DNA from: Cadophora sp. MPI-SDFR-AT-0126
Taxonomy: Eukaryota > Ascomycota > Leotiomycetes > Helotiales > Ploettnerulaceae
NCBI GenBank assembly: GCA_020747065.1
Contig: JAGMVK010000002.1
Location: forward strand, 2,604,001 to 2,668,000
DNA length: 64,000 nucleotides
Reading direction: 5' to 3'
The translations under genes and the position numbers were made by a program. Shown piece by piece: positions 58,022 to 64,000 of the stretch. Numbering within the stretch: position 1 is the stretch's first letter; the number at the start of each line of letters is the position of its first letter. Below the pieces are notes generated by a model. It made no database searches. It was not told the DNA's origin and worked only from the letters and a program-made list of their open reading frames with translations.

Positions 58022-60126
58022 GTCGTGATACTGAGGCGGCGGCGACCGGACGTTGTCGTCGTGATTGTGATCGCAGTCGTGCTTCGCCCGCAAGGCAACA
58101 GAGTGCTTCTTCACGTTACTCGAGGTTGATCAGGAACGAGGATCGTTTTCCCAGCAGTTGAAATCCCGAGGACCTTTCCCTCGGGTCGATCCTGGCCTTT
58201 AATGGGAACACACTAGACTGTAAATTGGGTGCGGGTTCGCTTCTTGCGCAAATCAGCAGCGAAGACGGACATGCTACAAGGCCTGCGGGTCCCCACTATC
58301 GAATGAGGGCTTCCAAAAGATCCCAAGAATTCCGGCCATGGGGGTTCGATTGGATCCAGCAATGTGGATGAACCGTTTATTCGGAGTTTTGAATGTGACA
58401 CATCAACCATTCGCCGGGTCAGTGGTACAGGTTCGGGAAGATACCCCGGCTTGACGGGATGGCACAGTTTTCTGTCTGATGAGTGTCACTACTGTTTCCT
58501 GCGAGCTGCAGGAGGCTTGCATGCGGAGAGCATGCAGCTGGGCGTGGAAGCATGGCTGAATGATGCGTTGATGCCATTGTTTGGTGATGGAAGGTTCAAG
58601 GGTGCTGCGCCTAAGGCAATGCAGCCACGGCTTGTGTGGTCATAACGAAATTGGAAAGCCGATCAGCTCGGACAGCTAGATGATGACCGACTGTAAGAAC
58701 TAATGAATAATGCCATCGCAAACACAAAGTGCAAATTCAATCGTAGTTATATAATCCGCCTCCTATTATTCGTTTTAAAAGGAGTAAAAAATATATCAGT
58801 ATGCGACGACCAAGGTAGGAGTACTCGCAAGCCCCTATTCCATCACAATTGCAGGACTCGCTAAAATCTGGTACTGGAAGGCTGAAATAGGAAGGCAGTG
58901 CTTCGGGCTTGGACCGAGAGCATAAAGGCAAAAGTCGAAAAACTACCTATATCAGGAGGTCGCACAGCCTATATTACAGTACATATGCGCATGAAACCCG
59001 GGAACCCGCCTGCAGAGATGCATTGCAAACTGGCCGAGCTGTTACGTTGCGGCCGCACTAAGTCGACAGAAGAGAGGCAATAGGGGGAAAGTTACATGAA
59101 AAGGGGCGTTGACGGACCGATCAATTAATTATGAATTAATTACTTGACATGTCGAATGTTTGCCCGGCCCCGAAATTACAAATGTATGGCCCACAAAGTG
59201 CCCTTCTGAGTGCCCTTCTATGCCCTTCTGAAGTGCAAAAGCATCAGTCTGATCTGGCTGGCGAGAAGCTATGTAAGAATGTCAAGAATCCGGAATTATC
59301 TGCGGGAAAATCCCAAGCGCCACAAAGCAAATGAGATGAAGGAAGCATAGAAGTCTGCAGTCACTGCAAGATGACGCGATCTTTCAAGACTGAATGAACT
59401 TGGAAAGTATATGGTTACTGAAAGAATTCGGCTTCCGAAATGTCAGACCGAAGGTAGACAAAGATCAATATCGCATGGACAAAATAGGGAATCTGATTGA
59501 GAAGTAAAGTACAAGAAATAGAAGGTAGAAACTCTATGCCCCTAACCAAAGGACCGATATTGCAGCTCATTATGTACAGGAGAAATAAACATTCCATGAT
59601 TGCGACATCGAGTAGTGAAGCAGGCCTGCGTCCCTGCCCTCGCTGGCCAACAGCGACGGCATCGCCAGCATCTTAGGATGATCGTCAATGTGTTGGACGC
59701 AGACTCTACCAATTTTATATCATATCCAAAATTTGTCATCAAGCATCCCCTGCCTGTTCAAATCACACCTAGACACCATTACGCCCTTGTCCACCTGCGC
59801 GTGTACTTCATAATGACATTACTCGTCCGGAGAGGACAACAGTCTAACCCTCTGCGCTTTTACAACATAGTATCTGATTTTACCAGACACGCCCTAAAGG
59901 AAGCATGGGATTTGTGGCTGGCCGCGTTACAGGCTTGGGCGTGTGCTGAGTGCGAGGTTTCGAAGTTGGGATGCATTGCTACAAGGAAAAATGTCAACAG
60001 AGACAGATGGTGAACACGGAAAAGAGACTTACCTTGGAAGAATCTGGTTTCGAGGAAAAGAGCGTGCGAAATCTGTCAGGCTAAGTCTCCAAGTCAGATC
60101 CAGACAAAGTGGTCAGCGGGGAGAGA
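58022..60126. other. Intergenic, about 2.1 kb
   Basis: No supported gene. An ATG-started frame at 58364-58645 (93 codons) and one at 59600-60013 have no domain and no introns and are treated as chance. Confidence 0.4.
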
Positions 60127-60810
60127 TCATATCACCTTTTCTTGGCTCCATATACTGCTTTTACTGCTGCTGCTTGCGATGAGGTGATTGGTGCTACTGA
60201 ACTGGTAATTGGGTTTCCTATCCCATACGTTCATCAGCACATGGAACCTTGATGGTGTGGAGCAGTGAGAAAGTCAGACATACCTCGACAAAACCTCCAG
60301 ATGCATAGCCTGCAACTCACGACTAAGTTCCTTCCTTCTCTCTACGCCCTCAATAGCCTTTCCCCTCATCAACCCAATCACATACCGTCCATGACTCCTC
60401 CTCCTCTCCCTCAGTCTTCTCTCCCCTTTCCTATCGATCCTCGCACCACCAACACCACCCTCCTCGTCCAACGCATCGCCTTCATTAGGCTGCATGATAT
60501 CCTCCCACGCACTCAACGCGATTCTGATCCCACAATCTAGATCCTCAGCCGCGTTGAGATGTTGCATGTTCACGATGTTTAGCGAGGAGTCCGTTACATC
60601 GTCACTCTCGATGTCCTTGCGAATGATGCTTGTTTCTTGAGCGAGCAAACGGGCTTCTTTGGAAAGGCGCTCGAAATCCTTAAGATAGAAACCGCGCTTG
60701 GTGTAGAGGCGGTAGAACCACATACCGAAGAGAATGCAGATTATCAAGACGAGTACTCCGATCAATGAGAACAAGAGGGGTTTGGTGTAGGGTCGGACAG
60801 ATGTTCCCAT
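60127..60810 (-). CDS. Small single-pass membrane protein, function unknown
   Basis: The first exon, 60810-60284, starts MGTSVRPYTKPLLFSL. One transmembrane helix (LIGVLVLIICILFGMWFYRLY, about residues 16-36) is followed by a basic stop-transfer segment and a long charged helical region rich in Arg, Glu and Leu. A GTATGT donor at 60283 and an acceptor at 60218 join a second exon, 60217-60127, in phase, giving 205 residues; without splicing the protein ends after 178. The topology suggests a short luminal or outer N-terminus and a cytosolic coiled region. No family is recognised. Confidence 0.6.
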
Positions 60811-61986
60811 AGTGTCGGTGGGGATTGGTCGTCGGCGAGTTGATCTTGGTGAGGACGGATATCTCCTTTGTCGATGGTCGATTTCCTTTGGCGGTTGCTG
60901 CCTACGAGTGTCGAAGAGGGCTGAGATGTCAGGGCTGGTAGGTGAGTGCCCAAATGTATATGTTCAACTTCGTCTGTTGTTTATTTCGCTTGGCGATTCG
61001 TGAGGAATGGAGTGGCGCAGTTGAATGCCACCGAAGGGTGGATTTGTGTTGCTACTCGAGAATAGATGCAAGACATCTTTGAGGTAGGAGATGACAAAAT
61101 ACATTTCGTACTCTTTTTTGTTAGATAATGAGATGTCAAATCTGCTTCACGCAAGGTCAACATGGTGTTGGAAACACAACATTAGTATCAAGAAGAAATT
61201 TGACAAACAGTTTGTCATCGATGGAGGAAGACATGAGTTCTCTAAATCAAGCAGAAGAGGTATATACTTATCTTACGAATTCTAGAAAGCCAAGTCATCG
61301 ACCGCCAATCAGTCCCCATCCGCTCGGGAGATGTGCAGCTACAGAGGACCCGGGACTGCGCGTCATCCCTTTCTATCTCGGCTATCTCGATCTACATATT
61401 TTCACTGCAATGGGCATTTAATTTCTCACTTATCGTTCCACTTATCGTGCTGCATTTGAACCTCACGCTTCTCCACATGGCTGGTCAGAGAATCGGACCC
61501 AAATAAATCTGACTCGTATTCAGATCCCCCGCACTCTTCGATTCATCGAATTGTTGAATCACGTGCTAAGTACTACAGATAAAAGGTTATCTCGGTGCTG
61601 ACTAGATTCCTGATCTGGCGCTCTGGCTGCTTAAGATAAAGGACATCTGTCATAAATATGGCCTCGGTGTGACGATGGTTCGCAGGGTACCTAGATAGAA
61701 AATTCGTATTACCCCTTGCATTTCGCTCTAGGCAAAGTCCAGGCAACCCCACTAAGCGAGGTCCAAACATCCCAAAATAACCTTATCGATGACTGGGTCT
61801 CTGAAGAAATGATCATGTGCCTTCATGTTGAAGTCATGAAAAGGGCAAGATACGGAGAAGATAGTGAGTCGATGCCTACAGTTGCGATCCTCTCGAGAAT
61901 GACTGTAATGTAGATATATGATGGCCGGGTTTTCCTTTCCTTCGGGATGTCTCCTGTAACACATCAACTTGCTTCTGACTCTGTTT
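60811..61986. other. Intergenic, about 1.2 kb
   Basis: A divergent spacer between the membrane-protein gene and the oxygenase gene at 61987. No coding sequence or repeat is recognised. Confidence 0.4.
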
Positions 61987-64000
61987 ATGCCCGATAATCG
62001 TGAAGAGAGCACGTTTGAATCTAAAATCATGGCATCCTCATCCTCTTCACGCAGCTTAATGCCACCGCCTCCTCTCCCACCCGGGCGTGGCATGTCCACA
62101 AATCCATCAACTCCAGACCCAGACATCGCTTCTGATTCAGACTCGGACACAGTAACAGGAACACCCTCTCACGCCTCATCACCATCCTGGTCACAAACAC
62201 TCGACACCAAGAACAACTTAGAGAGCAAGTACCTAGCAACCATAACAGCTCCTTTCCTTCTTGAAGATCTGAAAGCAGCCGTGTCAGGGTACCATGCGAC
62301 AGCTTCTTACTGCTTGGGAGGGAAAGTTCTGATATCTACTCCCAGGGAGACAGAAGGAAGAACTAATGCAATGGATGAGAGCGAGGAAGAGGACAACGAA
62401 AGCAATAACTCGTCCCAAGCACCCATGAAATCCCCTGCCATAACCATCCGTTTCGACTCCCCTCCAACATCACGAGACACGCCCGACCAGAAGATCCATA
62501 AAGTCACATTCCCCATTCGGACCCCATCACAAACCCGATTCTCATCCAAAGTATCCACTCCAGTTCCCAGCTCGACACTGACTTCTCTTCTCCGGGCCTG
62601 CACACCCGCAACATTTGGCCACGCCGGCCGTGACGTTCTCGACGAAAGACATCGCAAAGCAGGAAAACTAGATGCCGAGAACTTCAGTACTAACTTCCAT
62701 CCTGCAGATTATGGCATCTTGGATGCCGTGAAACAGACGCTTTTGCCGGGATTGAATGGTACAGGATTGGGAACGGCAATAGGTGTAGGGAGCGGGAGGG
62801 AGGAGCATTGGGGTGTGAGGGCGGAGTTGTATAAGTTGAATGTAGGTCCCTTTGCATGTTTGCTTTTGGGAATCAGTCTTATGTGCTGACGAGTGATTGA
62901 GTAGGTGTATTCTGGGCCATCTGGGATGTTTCAGAAACATGTTGATACACCACGAGGAGCGACTCAGTTTGGGAGTCTGGTTGTTTGTTTGCCTTGCGCT
63001 CATGAAGGTGTCTCTCTTTCCCTATTCCTTTCCTTCCCAACCAGATCGAACACTGATCGAAAATACTAGGTGGCCAACTCCTCGTCTCACACGAAGGCCA
63101 CGTAAGTATCTTCGATTGGAGCACCTCAAACTCGACTCCCGAAGACAAGGACGCCATAAAATGGTGCGCATTCTACAGTGATTGCGAGCACGAAGTCTTG
63201 CCTGTGACGGCCGGCCACCGCGTCACTATAACGTACAACCTGTATGTCTCGGAGCGTGTCGGTGGGATATTGCAGCATTACCCAACTGCAGATCCATCAT
63301 TGTATCCGCTATTCGAGGGCGCGAAGAAGATGTTGGAGGTGCCTGGATTTATGAGCAAAGGTAAACTTAGTCCTTCCCAGTGTAAATGTCCGAGCTGGAA
63401 GAAAGGCTCATATAAGCGATAGGAGGGACACTTGGGTTTTACTGTGCTCATCAATACGCACATGTCCGTAGGGAGACGAATCAACTCATGCCATACGCGC
63501 TAAAAGGCATCGACGCCGTCCTGTTCGCAGTCTTCAGCAGCCTCGGTGTCAACGTCCGCGTCCGTCCCGTCCTCGATAACGAAGCCTGGGAACGAGAAGA
63601 CGAGTATTACCAGACCGAGTACAAGGAACACTGGAACTATGTCGAAGGGGAAGGATTTGAGTCGTGGAAGGCTCGGCAGGTGGCTATCACCAGATACGGA
63701 TCGGGATTCGAGGGAATCGGCTCGAGTGATCATGATGGACTGGAGCTGAGTAAGGTAAGACCTTGTCCTTCCATAAGAACAGAGCCTGCCAGAATCCAGC
63801 GAGAGGAGCTGACGATCCGAGTAGGCTATCAAAAATGACTGGCCACTAGTAGAAAGCTATAGCGTCGAGTGGCTCAATGAGGCTACTGCAGCAGGATGGG
63901 AACCCGCCATAGCGCATCTGAGATACGGGAATGATTACTGTCTCTCGTGGAGCTATTCTCATGCCGCTATTTTCATCGAAATTCCACCAAGAGAGGAGAG
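61987..64000 (+). CDS. 2OG-Fe(II) oxygenase, prolyl 4-hydroxylase-like; 3' end beyond the window
   Basis: Exons seen: 61987-62841, 62905-63007, 63070-63360, 63423-63754 and 63825 to the window edge, all in phase. The N-terminal 280 or so residues are Ser/Pro-rich and then helical (LLEDLKAAVSGYHATASY; TFGHAGRDVLDERHRKAGKL). The oxygenase core starts with YSGPSGMFQKHVDTPRG, whose His and Asp (about 297 and 299) form the HxD iron motif. QLLVSHEGHVSIFDW and the distal His in PVTAGHRVTITYNLY follow. This is the fungal P4H-like group often annotated only as 2OG-Fe(II) oxygenase family; the substrate is not known. An alternative start is the ATG at 62029. The frame is still open at 64000, so the length cannot be given. 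Confidence 0.85.

Noticed and set aside
57796..58161. 121-codon plus-strand frame
   Set aside because: It is antisense to the first three exons of the methyltransferase, which match its family.
58364..58645. 93-codon frame
   Set aside because: No introns, domain or neighbour support; length is within chance.
1..64000. CRISPR arrays, operons, bacterial IS elements
   Set aside because: None seen; spliced genes and family content show a fungal nuclear genome.

Overview
The window is nuclear DNA of a filamentous ascomycete (Pezizomycotina, most probably Leotiomycetes/Helotiales; the class is inferred from overall protein flavour, not from a marker). Genes are well spaced, on both strands, and interrupted by short GT-AG introns of about 47-140 bp with CTAAT/CTGAC-type branch sites. 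The proteins are fungal in type: Set2, a Ubc1-type E2, Rpt2, Erf4, a hybrid histidine kinase, a NACHT-ankyrin protein and a LaeA-like methyltransferase. Exon borders below come from joining open frames at canonical splice sites and checking the phase at each join.

Layout. 1-14.3 kb: a seven-helix DUF4203-type membrane protein with a long disordered tail, a GAF hybrid histidine kinase, and an Erf4-domain protein. 14.3-17 kb: no gene, one 15-bp tandem repeat. 17-20.3 kb: secreted GH35 beta-galactosidase. 20.7 kb: intron-containing tRNA-Lys(CTT). 21.9-25.1 kb: a ubiquitin-conjugating enzyme and proteasome ATPase Rpt2 transcribed divergently from one 0.8-kb spacer. 26-29.5 kb: NACHT-ankyrin STAND (NLR-like) protein with almost identical ankyrin units. 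31-34 kb: Set2 H3K36 methyltransferase. 35-38.8 kb: a probable gene relic, then an AT-hook protein. 39-45.5 kb: gene-poor, with open frames that look like relics. 45.5-58 kb: an accessory block with an ASST-like membrane-anchored protein, an IPNS-type 2OG-Fe(II) oxygenase divergent from an NCS1 permease, an MFS transporter and a LaeA-like methyltransferase. 60-64 kb: a small single-pass membrane protein and the 5' part of a second 2OG-Fe(II) oxygenase that runs off the window.

How the parts relate. The left half is mostly housekeeping and signalling (ubiquitin-proteasome, Ras palmitoylation, two-component signalling, chromatin). The 45.5-58 kb block has the make-up of a small catabolic or specialised-metabolism locus (oxygenase, two transporters, methyltransferase) but no backbone synthase is visible, so a shared pathway is only a hypothesis. 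The points most worth a second look are the repeat-homogenised NLR, the start-codon-only first exon of Rpt2, the frame problem in the methyltransferase, and a repeated 11-mer in the oxygenase/permease promoter.
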